Origin: Halarcobacter ebronensis
GTDB taxonomy: Bacteria > Campylobacterota > Campylobacteria > Campylobacterales > Arcobacteraceae
Direction of reading: 5' to 3'
DNA: 64,000 nt
NCBI RefSeq assembly: GCF_013201825.1
Contig: NZ_CP053836.1
Coordinates: forward strand, 1,736,001-1,800,000
Shown here: piece by piece, positions 55,544-64,000 of the stretch
Layout of the letters: every line of letters starts with the position of its first letter
Position numbering within the stretch: position 1 is the first letter of the stretch
Made by a program: the position numbers and the translations under genes
Notes under the pieces: generated by a model
Databases searched by the model: none
What the model was told of the DNA's origin: nothing
What the model saw: the letters and a program-made list of their open reading frames with translations, nothing else

Positions 55544-56137
55544 CTAATTATTATTTAGAGATTCAACTAAAGGCTTTAATGTAGAGATTATCTCCTCTTT
55601 TGACATAGAACCATCAATAGCACCATTTTTAACTTCACCCTCATATATTTTAGAGATTGTTCCAACATCAGTTAGAAGAAAAGCAAAGAATTTAGTTTTT
55701 GAAGTATCATTAACTTTTAAACTATTTACCATATCACCGTTAAAATCATATATCATAGGAGTTTTACTATTTTCATTCAACTCTTCTAGTTTTCCTGGAA
55801 TAAACATTTTTTTAACAAACCAAGGAGCTGCTGATATATTTGCAACCATAACATAGGCAATATCAAGTTTAAAAAGATTAGGTAACTCTTTTACAACGGC
55901 AAGAGAATCATGACTTCCCATAACAATTAAATACTTTTTGTTTTTTTCAAAAAGATTTTCTTTTTTTACTAATTCATTTTTCCCAACTAATTCAAATGTA
56001 TCAGGCAAAGAATCATACTTGATTATATTTACAACATTTTCACTTGCAACTATTTGTTTAGGTTTATCTGCTGTGAAAAATACTAATAGTGAGAATCCAA
56101 CAAGTCCTAAAAAAACAATTTTTAATATGTTTGACAT
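55544..56137 (-). CDS. Membrane-anchored periplasmic protein, thioredoxin-like fold suspected
   Basis: 197 residues. N-terminal membrane helix or signal anchor (about 5-22). The remainder looks like a thioredoxin-type alpha/beta domain (KYLIVMGSHDSLAVVKELPNLF, IAYVMVANISAAPWFVK, TPMIYDFNGDM, TKFFAFLLTDVGTI, EEIISTLKPLVE), but there is no CxxC. Function not recognised. It stands alone on the minus strand with intergenic gaps either side. Confidence 0.6.
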   Translation of the reverse strand: MSNILKIVFLGLVGFSLLVFFTADKPKQIVASENVVNIIKYDSLPDTFELVGKNELVKKENLFEKNKKYLIVMGSHDSLAVVKELPNLFKLDIAYVMVANISAAPWFVKKMFIPGKLEELNENSKTPMIYDFNGDMVNSLKVNDTSKTKFFAFLLTDVGTISKIYEGEVKNGAIDGSMSKEEIISTLKPLVESLNNN

Positions 56138-56224
56138 TTAATTTCCTTTAATAAAAGTGGAGTAATTTTATCCTATTAAGGTTAATACTTCTTTAATAAA
56201 AAATATAGGAATAATTGATTTTAT

Positions 56225-57379
56225 TTAATTTAATTTTTTAACCCAACGGCTAAACATTCTATCAGTTTTTATATGTTTATTTATTTCAGTTTGATTTATT
56301 ATATGCTCCACTAAAGTATGTGCTAGATATGGAGATAAAACAAAACCTCTTCCCCCTACTCCATTTAAAACATAGAGATTATCATGAGCACTTAACATAC
56401 TACTTTTTACGTGAGATCCATTTTTTAAATGAGGATACTTTATTAAAGTAGTTTGAGAGTCTATAAGTTTACCAACCATTGGGAAATAATCAACACTTGA
56501 GGCTCTTGGCCCTATTTTAATATCACAAATTTCAATATTTTCAAGAATTTTTATGTCACTTGCAAGAGTTAAAAGTTTATTGCAATCCTCTTCAACTCTT
56601 TTTTTATTGTAAGATGTCTCATTTTTAAAAGAATCTAGGCAATGATTACATATTTTTAAATTCTCATCAATTCTATGATGAGTTGCACCAATTGAGCTTA
56701 AATATTTATTCTCTTTTTCTATATATTTTGAGTGTGATAAGGAGCACTCTTTATGATAATTAATTGTAGTTTTAGTTGAAGTTAATATATCAATTTTTTG
56801 TCCCCACACAGCTCTTATATTAAAATATTTTTCCCTTATTAATGAAATATCAGCACCAGTTGTCAAAATAAGATTTTTTGCTTTAAATTCATCATTAAGA
56901 GACCAGAATTCCTCTTCTTTTTCCACTTTGTTTACTTCATAATTTAAAAGTGTTTCAATATTTTTTGTTAAAAATTTGCATGTTTCGTATGGACTCACTT
57001 GTGAACCTATCTCAAAAAAATAGCCATCTTCCCTATTTTGATAAGGAAAATCCATATATGGTTTGTAACTCTCAAACTTTTCTCTATCTTCTTCATTTTT
57101 TGGAATTCTTAATACTCCACAATTTGTAATTGCATCTTTTATGTTTTCTAAGTAAAAGTTTGTAGAAAATTTTAAAGCTTTAGTTACTAACTCTTTAAAA
57201 TCATTTGGTTTTCCCAAAAGGGGAGAAAGAAAAGCACCAGCAGCTCCACTTGCCCCTTGGGCTATATCACAATTTCTATCTATTAAGAGTATTGATTTTG
57301 AATATTGTGAGAGGAAATAAGCTACACTACAGCCAGCAATTCCAGCTCCAACTATTATATAATCATAGTTTTTAGACAT
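56225..57379 (-). CDS. FAD-dependent oxidoreductase, stand-alone MnmC2-like
   Basis: 384 residues of the DAO family. FAD-binding IIVGAGIAGCSVAYFLS at the start, then QGASGAAGAFLSPLLGK, which is like the GASGNxQGALYPLL of MnmC; the C-terminal part has PRASSVDYFPMVGKLID and NGVGGRGFVLSPYLAHTLVEHI, as in the oxidoreductase half of MnmC. That enzyme removes the carboxymethyl group of cmnm5U34 in tRNA. The N-terminal methyltransferase half is missing here. It follows a rhodanese-like gene by 2 bases. Confidence 0.75.
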   Translation of the reverse strand: MSKNYDYIIVGAGIAGCSVAYFLSQYSKSILLIDRNCDIAQGASGAAGAFLSPLLGKPNDFKELVTKALKFSTNFYLENIKDAITNCGVLRIPKNEEDREKFESYKPYMDFPYQNREDGYFFEIGSQVSPYETCKFLTKNIETLLNYEVNKVEKEEEFWSLNDEFKAKNLILTTGADISLIREKYFNIRAVWGQKIDILTSTKTTINYHKECSLSHSKYIEKENKYLSSIGATHHRIDENLKICNHCLDSFKNETSYNKKRVEEDCNKLLTLASDIKILENIEICDIKIGPRASSVDYFPMVGKLIDSQTTLIKYPHLKNGSHVKSSMLSAHDNLYVLNGVGGRGFVLSPYLAHTLVEHIINQTEINKHIKTDRMFSRWVKKLN

Positions 57380-57381
57380 AA

Positions 57382-57705
57382 TTAATCCTCATTATGTGGT
57401 TGATAATTAGGTCTCCAATAACCTCTTCCACCTCTAAGTGAAACACATCTATGTTTTGGTAATTTTTTTCTATAAAATTCAAGTCTCTCTTTTGTAGTTT
57501 TACCAGTATCACAATAAAATACAAATACAGTGCTTTCTGGCATTTGTGCCATTTCATAAGGATTATAAGTAATTGTTTCAATGTTATTCAAAGGTTTTAA
57601 AATTGTATCAACTAATACAACTTTTATGCCCTCTTTTTCTAACTCTTTAGTATATTTATAAAGCTCTTGTTGAGTCCATTCATCTTTTTCAAACATAAGT
57701 AGCAT
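57382..57705 (-). CDS. Rhodanese-like protein, 107 aa
   Basis: Small soluble protein. The central part VFVFYCDTGKTTKERLEFYRKKL followed by HRCVSLRGGRGYW corresponds to the active-site loop and next strand of rhodanese domains (YCxSGxRSxxAA ... GYxxxxLxGGxxxW), with Cys near residue 68 as the persulfide candidate. Likely moves sulfur. It ends two bases before the MnmC2-like gene, so the pair could serve sulfur and methyl-type modification of wobble uridine; that link is inference. Confidence 0.68.
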   Translation of the reverse strand: MLLMFEKDEWTQQELYKYTKELEKEGIKVVLVDTILKPLNNIETITYNPYEMAQMPESTVFVFYCDTGKTTKERLEFYRKKLPKHRCVSLRGGRGYWRPNYQPHNED

Positions 57706-57747
57706 AATTACAAAAAACTAATTAAAATCTCTTAAAATTCATAAGCT

Positions 57748-57773
57748 TTAGCTCTTTAGTCAGCAAGTGCTAA
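57748..57773 (+). promoter_or_regulatory. CIRCE-like degenerate inverted repeat
   Basis: TTAGCTCTT-N8-AAGTGCTAA, compared with the HrcA site TTAGCACTC-N9-GAGTGCTAA. The right half matches 8 of 9, the left half 6 of 9, and the spacer is one base short. It lies upstream of the cbpA promoter. Weak evidence. Confidence 0.3.
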
Positions 57774-57786
57774 GAATAATATAAAA

Positions 57787-57807
57787 CTTGATTGACATTG
57801 ACTCAAG
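57787..57807 (+). promoter_or_regulatory. HAIR operator (HspR-binding site)
   Basis: CTTGATT-GACATTG-ACTCAAG matches the HspR-associated inverted repeat CTTGAGT-N7-ACTCAAG at 13 of 14 bases; the palindrome extends by AA/TT on each side (57785-57809). The hspR gene is second in the downstream operon, so this gives autorepression that is relieved by heat. Confidence 0.9.
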
Positions 57808-57820
57808 TTTATGATAAAAT
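57792..57820 (+). promoter_or_regulatory. Vegetative promoter of cbpA-hspR
   Basis: -35 TTGACA (57792-57797), 17-base spacer, -10 TAAAAT (57815-57820). The HAIR operator covers the -35 and half of the spacer, so bound HspR would exclude RNA polymerase. A good -35 is unusual for this phylum. Confidence 0.8.
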
Positions 57821-57856
57821 AATATTTAAAAATTAGAATAATATATAGGAAAAAAA

Positions 57857-58744
57857 ATGTCAAAAAGTTTATATGAAACACTTGAGGTAAATGAAGGTGC
57901 CTCAGCAGATGAAATAAAAAAAGCATACAGAAAATTAGCAAGAAAATATCACCCTGACGTTAATAAAGACCCAAAAGCAGAAGATAAATTCAAAGAGATA
58001 AACGCTGCTTATGAGGTATTAAGTGATCCAGAGAAAAAAAGACAATATGATCAATATGGTGATAATATGTTTGGAGGTCAAAACTTCCATGACTTTGCAA
58101 GAGGTCAAGGACATGGAGTTGATTTGGATGAGATTTTAAGACAAATGTTTGGAGGTGGCGGAGGATTTAGCTCTTCTGGCTTCTCTCAAGGTGGTTTTAG
58201 TGGTTTTAACGGATTTGGTAATCAAGGATTTTCAGAACCAGATTTAGATACCCACGCACAAATAACAATTCCATTTGATGTCTCAATTATAGGTGGAAAA
58301 CAACATATCTCTTTAAATAGTGACTCTTTTGATATTAAAATACCAGAAGGGATTAAAGATGGACAAAAAATAAGAGCTAAGGGAAAAGGAAAATCATATC
58401 AAGGTAAAAGAGGAGATATGATTATCAAAATAAATGTTGCTGCTAGTCCAGAATATACAAGAGAGGGATCAACACTAACTAAATATTTTGATTTACCTCT
58501 AAAAACTGCTCTTTTTGGTGGAAAAATTGAAATTAAAACAATTCACAAAACTATTACACTAAAAGTACCAGAAAACACAAAACAAAACCAAAAATTTAGG
58601 GTAAAAGAGTTAGGAGTACAAGATAGAGCTTTAGGAGGAAGAGGAGATCTCTTCTTAAAAGCAAATATAGTCCTACCTAAAGTTGAAGATTTAGATAAAG
58701 ATTTAGTTGAATCATTAAAAGAAAAACTTCCTGAAACTCTATAA
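57857..58744 (+). CDS. cbpA: DnaJ-type co-chaperone CbpA
   Basis: 295 residues. J domain at 1-70 with HPD at 32-34, a Gly/Phe linker (about 75-130; [18 protein letters not shown]), then two DnaJ C-terminal substrate-binding domains. The Cys-rich zinc finger of DnaJ is absent, which makes it CbpA type. Stimulates the ATPase of DnaK. First gene of a heat-shock operon with hspR, 13 bases downstream. Confidence 0.92.
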   Translation: MSKSLYETLEVNEGASADEIKKAYRKLARKYHPDVNKDPKAEDKFKEINAAYEVLSDPEKKRQYDQYGDNMFGGQNFHDFARGQGHGVDLDEILRQMFGGGGGFSSSGFSQGGFSGFNGFGNQGFSEPDLDTHAQITIPFDVSIIGGKQHISLNSDSFDIKIPEGIKDGQKIRAKGKGKSYQGKRGDMIIKINVAASPEYTREGSTLTKYFDLPLKTALFGGKIEIKTIHKTITLKVPENTKQNQKFRVKELGVQDRALGGRGDLFLKANIVLPKVEDLDKDLVESLKEKLPETL

Positions 58745-58757
58745 AAGGAGCTAAATT

Positions 58758-59138
58758 ATGGATACAAATGCATACAATGAACCTGTTTATCTAATCTCAG
58801 CCGTTGCAGAGATTTTAAATATTCATCCACAAACATTAAGACAATATGAGAGAGAGGGTTTAATTAAACCCTCTAGAACAAATGGTAAAATTAGACTATA
58901 TTCACAAAAAGATATTGATCATATTAGATATGTTTTAACACTAACAAGGGAGTTAGGAATTAATCTTGCTGGTGTAGATTTAATTTTACAGCTTAATGAT
59001 AAAATTGCCAATTTAGAAGATGAAATTGAGCTTTATAAGAAAAAATTAAAAGATATAAATAAATTTGGTTTAGTTCCAAATTCAAAAGCTTTGGTCATTA
59101 AAAAAAGTTCTTATGATGTAGTAATTTTTGAAGAGTAG
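58758..59138 (+). CDS. hspR: Heat-shock repressor HspR
   Basis: 126-residue MerR-family regulator. Winged-helix region (about 10-75; YLISAVAEILNIHPQTLRQYEREGLIKPSR) and a C-terminal coiled coil. HspR binds HAIR elements and represses chaperone genes. A matching site sits in front of this operon. A hairpin terminator overlaps its stop. Confidence 0.92.
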   Translation: MDTNAYNEPVYLISAVAEILNIHPQTLRQYEREGLIKPSRTNGKIRLYSQKDIDHIRYVLTLTRELGINLAGVDLILQLNDKIANLEDEIELYKKKLKDINKFGLVPNSKALVIKKSSYDVVIFEE

Positions 59139-59157
59139 AAAAACTACTCTTCTTTTT
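59130..59157. terminator. Terminator between hspR and ftsZ
   Basis: GAAGAGTAG, loop AAAAA, CTACTCTTC, then TTTTT: nine perfect pairs between convergent genes, overlapping the hspR stop. Confidence 0.85.
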
Positions 59158-60304
59158 ATCTTAGTTGATATTGTACTTTATAATCTCTCATTAGAGGTGG
59201 TATATCTAAATAGTTTTCATCATCAGGATTAATCTTTTTAGATGATGCTTTACTTGCATCTTCTTCAATTGTTCTATCGTCAAAAGAGACATCATTTTTT
59301 GATTCAAAACCAGTTGCTACTATTGTAATTTTAACTTCATCTGTTTCTAATGTATTATCAGAAGTTGTACCAAAAATAATCTCTGCATTTGAATCAATTG
59401 TCTCATGGATTTTTGACATAACATCATTAATTGCAAAAAGAGATACTTGAGGATGTATATTAAAATGAATCAAAATACCTTTTGCTCCACCTAAAGAGAG
59501 TTTATCTAAAAGAGGAGAATCAATTGCATCTTCCAATGCTCTTTGTGCAGCATTGTCACCTTTTGCTTTACCAATTCCCATAAGAGCCATACCCTTATGT
59601 TGCATAATTGTTTTAACATCTGCAAAGTCGGTATTAATATCTGAGTTTCCAGGGTTTAAAATAACCTCTGTCATACCATTTACTGCTTGATAAAGGATAT
59701 TATCTATAATTTTAAAAGCATCTTTCATCCCTACATGCTCATCAATTATCTCTAATAATCTATCATTTGGCACAACAATAATTGAATCAGAAACTTTTTT
59801 AATCTCTTCCAATCCAAGATTAGCTAGTCCTGCTCTTTTTTTACCTTCCCAAGTAAAAGGTTTAGTAACAACAGAAACAGTTAGTGCACCTATCTCTTTT
59901 GCAGCTTTTGCAATGATTGCGGCAGCTCCTGTTCCTGTACCCCCACCAAGTCCTGCAGCTATAAATACAATATCAGCACCTTTTAATGCCTCTTTTATAT
60001 CTTCATAACTCTCAACAGCAGAATCTCTACCAACTTCTGGTTTCATTCCTGCACCAAGACCTTTAGTAAGCTTAATTCCCAACTGGATTTTTTTAGGTGC
60101 TTTAGAGATTCTAAGTACTTGTAAATCTGTATTTGCAGCAATTAAATCTATCTTATGCGTTCCCTCATTTATCATGTGGTTGATCATATTACAACCACCT
60201 CCACCAACTCCAATTACTGAAATCTTTGCTACATTGTCCGAAAGAGTTTTATTAGGCATTTCCACTTTTATATCATCCACATTAAATAAATTTCCGTTAT
60301 TCAT
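59156..60304 (-). CDS. ftsZ: Cell-division GTPase FtsZ
   Basis: About 382 residues; forms the Z ring at mid-cell. GTP-binding GGGGGCNMINHM near residue 40, tubulin signature GLGGGTGTGAA near 115, and NPGNSDINTDFADV. The C-terminal peptide after the acidic linker is IPPLMRDY, a good match to the conserved peptide for FtsA binding. The ATG at 60304 overlaps the ftsA stop (TAATG); the upstream GTG/ATG-type extension lies inside ftsA. Confidence 0.96.
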   Translation of the reverse strand: MNNGNLFNVDDIKVEMPNKTLSDNVAKISVIGVGGGGCNMINHMINEGTHKIDLIAANTDLQVLRISKAPKKIQLGIKLTKGLGAGMKPEVGRDSAVESYEDIKEALKGADIVFIAAGLGGGTGTGAAAIIAKAAKEIGALTVSVVTKPFTWEGKKRAGLANLGLEEIKKVSDSIIVVPNDRLLEIIDEHVGMKDAFKIIDNILYQAVNGMTEVILNPGNSDINTDFADVKTIMQHKGMALMGIGKAKGDNAAQRALEDAIDSPLLDKLSLGGAKGILIHFNIHPQVSLFAINDVMSKIHETIDSNAEIIFGTTSDNTLETDEVKITIVATGFESKNDVSFDDRTIEEDASKASSKKINPDDENYLDIPPLMRDYKVQYQLR

Positions 60305-61704
60305 TAGAACCACTCCGTAATAGCGTTCCATAATTTTTTAACGCCAGTGTTCTTGTCCTTTTTAGTTAGTGTTGGTAAGAGTTTAGAATCATCTTCTTCA
60401 GTTAATTTCTTACTATTTACTTCCATTGCAGTTTTTTGTATATCTGCAGCTGCATTCAACCCAGTAGAAAAATTTTCTGGTTGCTCTTTTACTTGAGAAT
60501 TATCAACTATTTTTCTTTTTCTAATAAGATTTTTGTTTGAATCCAATTCAAAATTTCTATTTGTCTCTAAAGAGTAAAGAAGTAATCCAACAATTGTTGC
60601 CATTTTTGGATCATCAAAACTCATATAACCATTTTTTATATTTATTGGATTTGAGATTTTCACGGGTAAGTCATCAAAAACAAGGGTTGCAAGCTCTTTT
60701 ATTCCAACAAGTTTGCTCATACCACCAGTAATTACAATACCTGTTCCTAAACTCTCATTAATTCCACTTTTTTTAAGACTATTTTTTACTAAAATTAAAA
60801 TCTCTTCTACTCTTGCATGAATAATAGTTTGTATATGTTCTAAAGATACTTCAGAAGAGTTTTTTTCATCACCTATTCTTGGCGTTCTCACTTTTTTATT
60901 AGCAAGTTCTTCATCTGTTTTTAGTAAGTCTCCATACTCTGTCTTAATCTTTTCTGCTGCAATTGGAGGAGTATGTAACATTACAGAGATATCATTTGTA
61001 ATGTGGTTTGAGCCAACAGGAATAAAGCCATTATAAATAAGTGCATAACCTTTATAACATGCAACTTCTGTTGTTGTTGCTCCAATATTTATAACTGTAG
61101 CTCCAAACTTCTTTTGTTGTTCATCTAAAGTTGAGATTGCCGTTGCATAACCATCTAAGACAAAGTTATTTACATTTAGATTTGCCATTTTAAATGCAGA
61201 TTTTATATTTGTCAATGCAGTTTTCTTAGCTGTAACAACATAAACAGAAACTTCTAATCTTGAACCATTCATACTAAGTGGATTTTCTACATCTGCTGAA
61301 TCATCAATCTTAAAAAATATAGGAATTACATGAATTACATCATATTCTGGAATAATTGTAGCATTGTATAGTGCCATTTGAAGAACTTGATTTATCTCAT
61401 TCTCTGTAATAACTCCATTTGGAATATTTACACTACCTGAACTTCTTATTCCTTTAGTATATGCTCCTGAAATCGATACAACAGTTGATTCTATCTGCTC
61501 TGTTGTATTCTTTCTAGCAATAGAAACTGCCTCTTTTATACATTTTGAAGCTAACTCAATATTTGAGATAACTCCTTTATTTATACCAGCACTTTTATAT
61601 GACCCTGTACCTAAAATATTTATTTTATAATCTAGATTATTTCTAGCAATTACAGCAGTTATATTTGACGATCCAATATCAATTGCTAAAAGAGTCTTAT
61701 TCAA
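60304..61704 (-). CDS. ftsA: Cell-division protein FtsA
   Basis: 466-residue actin-fold protein that anchors FtsZ to the membrane. AIDIGSSNITAVIA at the start, ATTTEVACY-like phosphate loop (INIGATTTEV), GIVITGGMSKLVGI, and a C-terminal amphipathic helix (KLWNAITEWF). Overlaps ftsZ by one base and follows the PpiD-like gene by two bases. Confidence 0.93.
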   Translation of the reverse strand: MNKTLLAIDIGSSNITAVIARNNLDYKINILGTGSYKSAGINKGVISNIELASKCIKEAVSIARKNTTEQIESTVVSISGAYTKGIRSSGSVNIPNGVITENEINQVLQMALYNATIIPEYDVIHVIPIFFKIDDSADVENPLSMNGSRLEVSVYVVTAKKTALTNIKSAFKMANLNVNNFVLDGYATAISTLDEQQKKFGATVINIGATTTEVACYKGYALIYNGFIPVGSNHITNDISVMLHTPPIAAEKIKTEYGDLLKTDEELANKKVRTPRIGDEKNSSEVSLEHIQTIIHARVEEILILVKNSLKKSGINESLGTGIVITGGMSKLVGIKELATLVFDDLPVKISNPINIKNGYMSFDDPKMATIVGLLLYSLETNRNFELDSNKNLIRKRKIVDNSQVKEQPENFSTGLNAAADIQKTAMEVNSKKLTEEDDSKLLPTLTKKDKNTGVKKLWNAITEWF

Positions 61705-61706
61705 AA

Positions 61707-63170
61707 TTACTCCTCAAAAGTTATAGAAGATTGTACTTCATATCTATTTTGTAAATTTTTTACTAAATTATTCATTAATTCTTGATTTATTAAGGTATTT
61801 ACTGAACCTTTTACAACCTCATTTTTAGCTTCATCAAAAGAACCTAATGTTTGGTCAGTTATTTTATAAAGTACAATTTTATCACCGATTGTTATTTTAC
61901 CACTTTTTTCAGCACTTGAGAAAAGTCTATTTAAGAAAGTTAAAGAGTCATCTGGATTAAGACCAGTAACGCTATTTAAAGAGTCTCTTGAAACATAACC
62001 TATGTTTGTTCCTTCAAAAACTTTTAATCTCTTATCTGCAAGTTTTTCAAGCTCTAAACCTTTAGTTATTTTTTCATAATCAACTTTAACTAAAGCTTTT
62101 GCTTCTTCATATTCTAATGTTTTTGGTAAAATTTTGTTTAAAACTTTTACAATAACAAATTTATCATTGTTAAAAAATGGTTTAAGAACATCTCCAGGTA
62201 CTGAATTTATAACCTCTTGGTTGTTCTCTTCTGGAAATGCTAATTCTGATTGTTTTATATTTTCAGTTGAAACAAATTTAAGTTCACCTTTTTTTAATTG
62301 AAGGTACTTTTTAAGTGCAACTTTTTTTGTCTCTTTCTCATTTAAAGATTTGATAATATCATCTTTAGCTTCTTCTAAAGATTTAATTTTTCCATCCTCT
62401 TTTATAAATTCAGTTTTGAATTTATTGTAGTGATCTTCAATCTCTTCATTTGAAAAACTGTTTGAAACTAAAGGGATCTCATCAATTTGAAGTTCAAATG
62501 ATGTTTCTGATTTATAGTTATTTTTATTTATTTCCCAATATTTTTTCAAATCTTCATCACTATATTTTAAATCTATATCATTTTGGCTTAGAATCTCAAT
62601 ATTTATATTATCTTTTGAAAAGAAAAGTCTGTTTAATGCTTCAATTTCACTTTTTTGTGCATCTACTTTAAATATTTTCTCAACTTTTTGTAATAAGATA
62701 TCTCTTTTTAATGATGCTTCAAATACTATTGGTGTTGTTCTATTTTGATGTAGAACTTTGATATAAGTATCTTTATCAAATTTTCCATCTTTTATAAATC
62801 CTGGGATTTTTACAAGCTCTTTTGCAACTTCATCATCTGTTACACCCAAACCAATCTCATCTGCAAAAGATAAAATAAGATTTTTTTGAATAGCAGTATT
62901 GTATGCAACCTCTTTTAGTTTCAATTTATCAGCCATCTCTTGATTAAATTGTTGCCCAAAAACTCTTGAATATTGGTCATATAATGAAGAGTATTCTCTT
63001 TGATATTCTTCTACTGAAACTTCTCTATCACCTACAACAGCAACAACTCCACCTTTTGAACCATAGTTGTAAGATCCCCATCCCACAAATCCTGCTCCAA
63101 CAAAGGCTATTGTACTTATCCAAATAGTTATTACAAGCCATTTTTTATGTCTTTGCATCCAAGTAATCAT
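61707..63170 (-). CDS. PpiD/SurA-like membrane-anchored periplasmic chaperone
   Basis: 487 residues. One membrane helix (about 12-32), then SurA-type N-terminal domain (VVAVVGDREVSVEEYQREYSSL, GVTDDEVAKELVKIPGF, DGKFDKDTYIKVLHQ), a central region where a parvulin domain is expected, and a C-terminal helical part. PpiD of E. coli is 623 residues; this one is shorter and the parvulin motifs are not evident, so isomerase activity is doubtful. Assists outer-membrane protein folding. Leads into ftsA. Confidence 0.85.
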   Translation of the reverse strand: MITWMQRHKKWLVITIWISTIAFVGAGFVGWGSYNYGSKGGVVAVVGDREVSVEEYQREYSSLYDQYSRVFGQQFNQEMADKLKLKEVAYNTAIQKNLILSFADEIGLGVTDDEVAKELVKIPGFIKDGKFDKDTYIKVLHQNRTTPIVFEASLKRDILLQKVEKIFKVDAQKSEIEALNRLFFSKDNINIEILSQNDIDLKYSDEDLKKYWEINKNNYKSETSFELQIDEIPLVSNSFSNEEIEDHYNKFKTEFIKEDGKIKSLEEAKDDIIKSLNEKETKKVALKKYLQLKKGELKFVSTENIKQSELAFPEENNQEVINSVPGDVLKPFFNNDKFVIVKVLNKILPKTLEYEEAKALVKVDYEKITKGLELEKLADKRLKVFEGTNIGYVSRDSLNSVTGLNPDDSLTFLNRLFSSAEKSGKITIGDKIVLYKITDQTLGSFDEAKNEVVKGSVNTLINQELMNNLVKNLQNRYEVQSSITFEE

Positions 63171-63219
63171 AAAACATTATCCTCTATTAAATTTCGGATA
63201 TAATACTCAATAGTTGCTT

Positions 63220-64000
63220 TTAAATAGGTAAAGAGTTATTATTTTTATGCAATAAAAGGTCATTTATCACTGATTCCCTTTTAGTAGTTTCTATTTTTTT
63301 GCAAGCACTTTTAAATGCATCCTCTTCTCCAACAATAAAACACATCTTCTTAGCTCTTGTAATTGCTGTGTATAGAAGTTTGGTATTATGCATTATATAG
63401 TGAGAAAAACTCATTGGAATAAGTGCATTTTCATACTCCATTCCTTGAGTTTTATGAATCGTTAAACAATAAGCAAGAGATAAAAGAGAATTTAAGTCTT
63501 CAAAATCATAAAAAACAACCATATCATCATTGGGATATAAAACTATAGTTTGACTCTCATCAAAATCAAGTTTTATTATAAGACCTAATTGACCATTAAA
63601 AACCCTTTTTTCAAGATATTCTGTTGAATTTGATTTATACATTTGCATTGTTTGAGCTTTCATATTTTCATTTTTTATATGAATCACTTTATCACTCATT
63701 TTAAACTCATAAAGTTTTGTTTTATAACCTTTACCTTTTGTATGATTAAAAAGTGTTTGAAGTTGTATATTTATATTTTCAACGCCCAAAGGACCAGCTT
63801 TCATAGGAGTGATCACTTGAAAAAGAGTTAAAGCTTTTGAGATATCTTTTGCTTTAATATTGTCATAATATTTTTGTATATATGAAGTTGAAATATTAAG
63901 TATTGTATTTAAAATATTTTCACTTATTTGAGCTCTTATTCCTGAAAATTCACTCTGATTAAGAGAGTTTTTTACAGCATAATAGTTATTAATTGAGACA
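63220..64000 (-). CDS. RecD-like DNA helicase, C-terminal part
   Basis: Partial: the frame is open to the window edge. At least 259 residues. The C-terminal UvrD/RecD motifs are clear: LTIHKTQGMEYENALIPM (motif V) and NTKLLYTAITRAKKMCFIVGE (motif VI), after QVITPMKAGPLGVENINI. This fits the C-terminal helicase domain of RecD/RecD2 enzymes. The internal GTG at 63816 is not a start. Confidence 0.85.
   Translation of the reverse strand, partial: VSINNYYAVKNSLNQSEFSGIRAQISENILNTILNISTSYIQKYYDNIKAKDISKALTLFQVITPMKAGPLGVENINIQLQTLFNHTKGKGYKTKLYEFKMSDKVIHIKNENMKAQTMQMYKSNSTEYLEKRVFNGQLGLIIKLDFDESQTIVLYPNDDMVVFYDFEDLNSLLSLAYCLTIHKTQGMEYENALIPMSFSHYIMHNTKLLYTAITRAKKMCFIVGEEDAFKSACKKIETTKRESVINDLLLHKNNNSLPI

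Noticed and set aside
57372-57581. Small minus-strand ORF overlapping the rhodanese-like gene in another frame
   Set aside because: The rhodanese frame has clear family motifs; this one is a shifted reading of the same bases.

Overview
This window is AT-rich, gene-dense chromosomal DNA from a member of the Campylobacterota, most likely an Arcobacter-group bacterium (Arcobacteraceae). That placement rests on gene content and gene order known from the phylum: tatC-queA, lolA/secA/lolCE-type permease, rsmH-ftsL, ftsA-ftsZ, cbpA-hspR, monomeric NADP isocitrate dehydrogenase next to malate dehydrogenase, a short flagellin, and several small periplasmic c-type cytochromes. No sequence search was possible, so the genus is an inference. 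I saw no insertion sequence, prophage, CRISPR array or rRNA operon. The two ends cut tatC (left) and a RecD-like helicase (right).

Layout. 0-5 kb: tatC end, queA, a DEDDh exonuclease and two tandem NSS sodium symporters. 5-10 kb: a DEAD-box helicase whose frame begins at an ATA codon, a small unknown gene, two related Asn/Ser-rich coiled-coil proteins that share a 24-bp upstream element, an MltC-type lytic transglycosylase and a receiver-PAS protein. 10-17 kb (minus strand): comEC-like gene, then rraA-like, gamma-glutamylcyclotransferase-like, a large membrane/TPR unknown and ovoA, packed as one probable operon that points to ovothiol and thiol metabolism. 17-24 kb: two lipoproteins (one NlpC/P60), an RND pump, an ftsL-like gene and rsmH. 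24-30 kb: class II aldolase-like protein, HU, tRNA-Leu(CAA), a GT2 glycosyltransferase, an HTH-like unknown with phased repeats upstream, a degenerate nuclease-fold protein, flagellin, a glycine-zipper protein and cytochrome c. 30-36 kb: a two-component operon carrying a small haem protein, an ABC exporter, an Aat-like protein and a compact regulator that appears to combine a ribbon-helix-helix-like segment with a winged helix. 36-40 kb: AraC regulator, YceI, porin, RNase P RNA and lolA. 40-48 kb: secA, lolC/E-like permease, an AsmA/YhdP-like protein and mltG, the last two overlapping head to head. 48-54 kb: icd, mdh, three consecutive heavy-metal-domain genes ending in copA. 54-58 kb: sodB, ankyrin protein, an unknown thioredoxin-like protein, a stand-alone MnmC2-like oxidoreductase and a rhodanese-like protein. 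58-64 kb: cbpA-hspR heat-shock operon with a clear HAIR operator, then ftsZ, ftsA, a PpiD-like chaperone and a partial RecD-like helicase.

Most of the window is housekeeping: cell division (ftsA, ftsZ, ftsL-like, rsmH), envelope export and lipoprotein traffic (tatC, secA, lolA, lolC/E-like, AsmA-like, mltG, mltC), tRNA modification (queA, mnmC2-like), central carbon (icd, mdh), and oxidative, metal and heat stress (sodB, copA, ovoA, cbpA-hspR). No single spectacular new system stands out. The best leads are small: two reading frames whose only well-placed starts are ATA or ATT, a duplicated 24-bp promoter-proximal element in front of two uncharacterised paralogous proteins, and two regulators with helically phased direct repeats in front of them.
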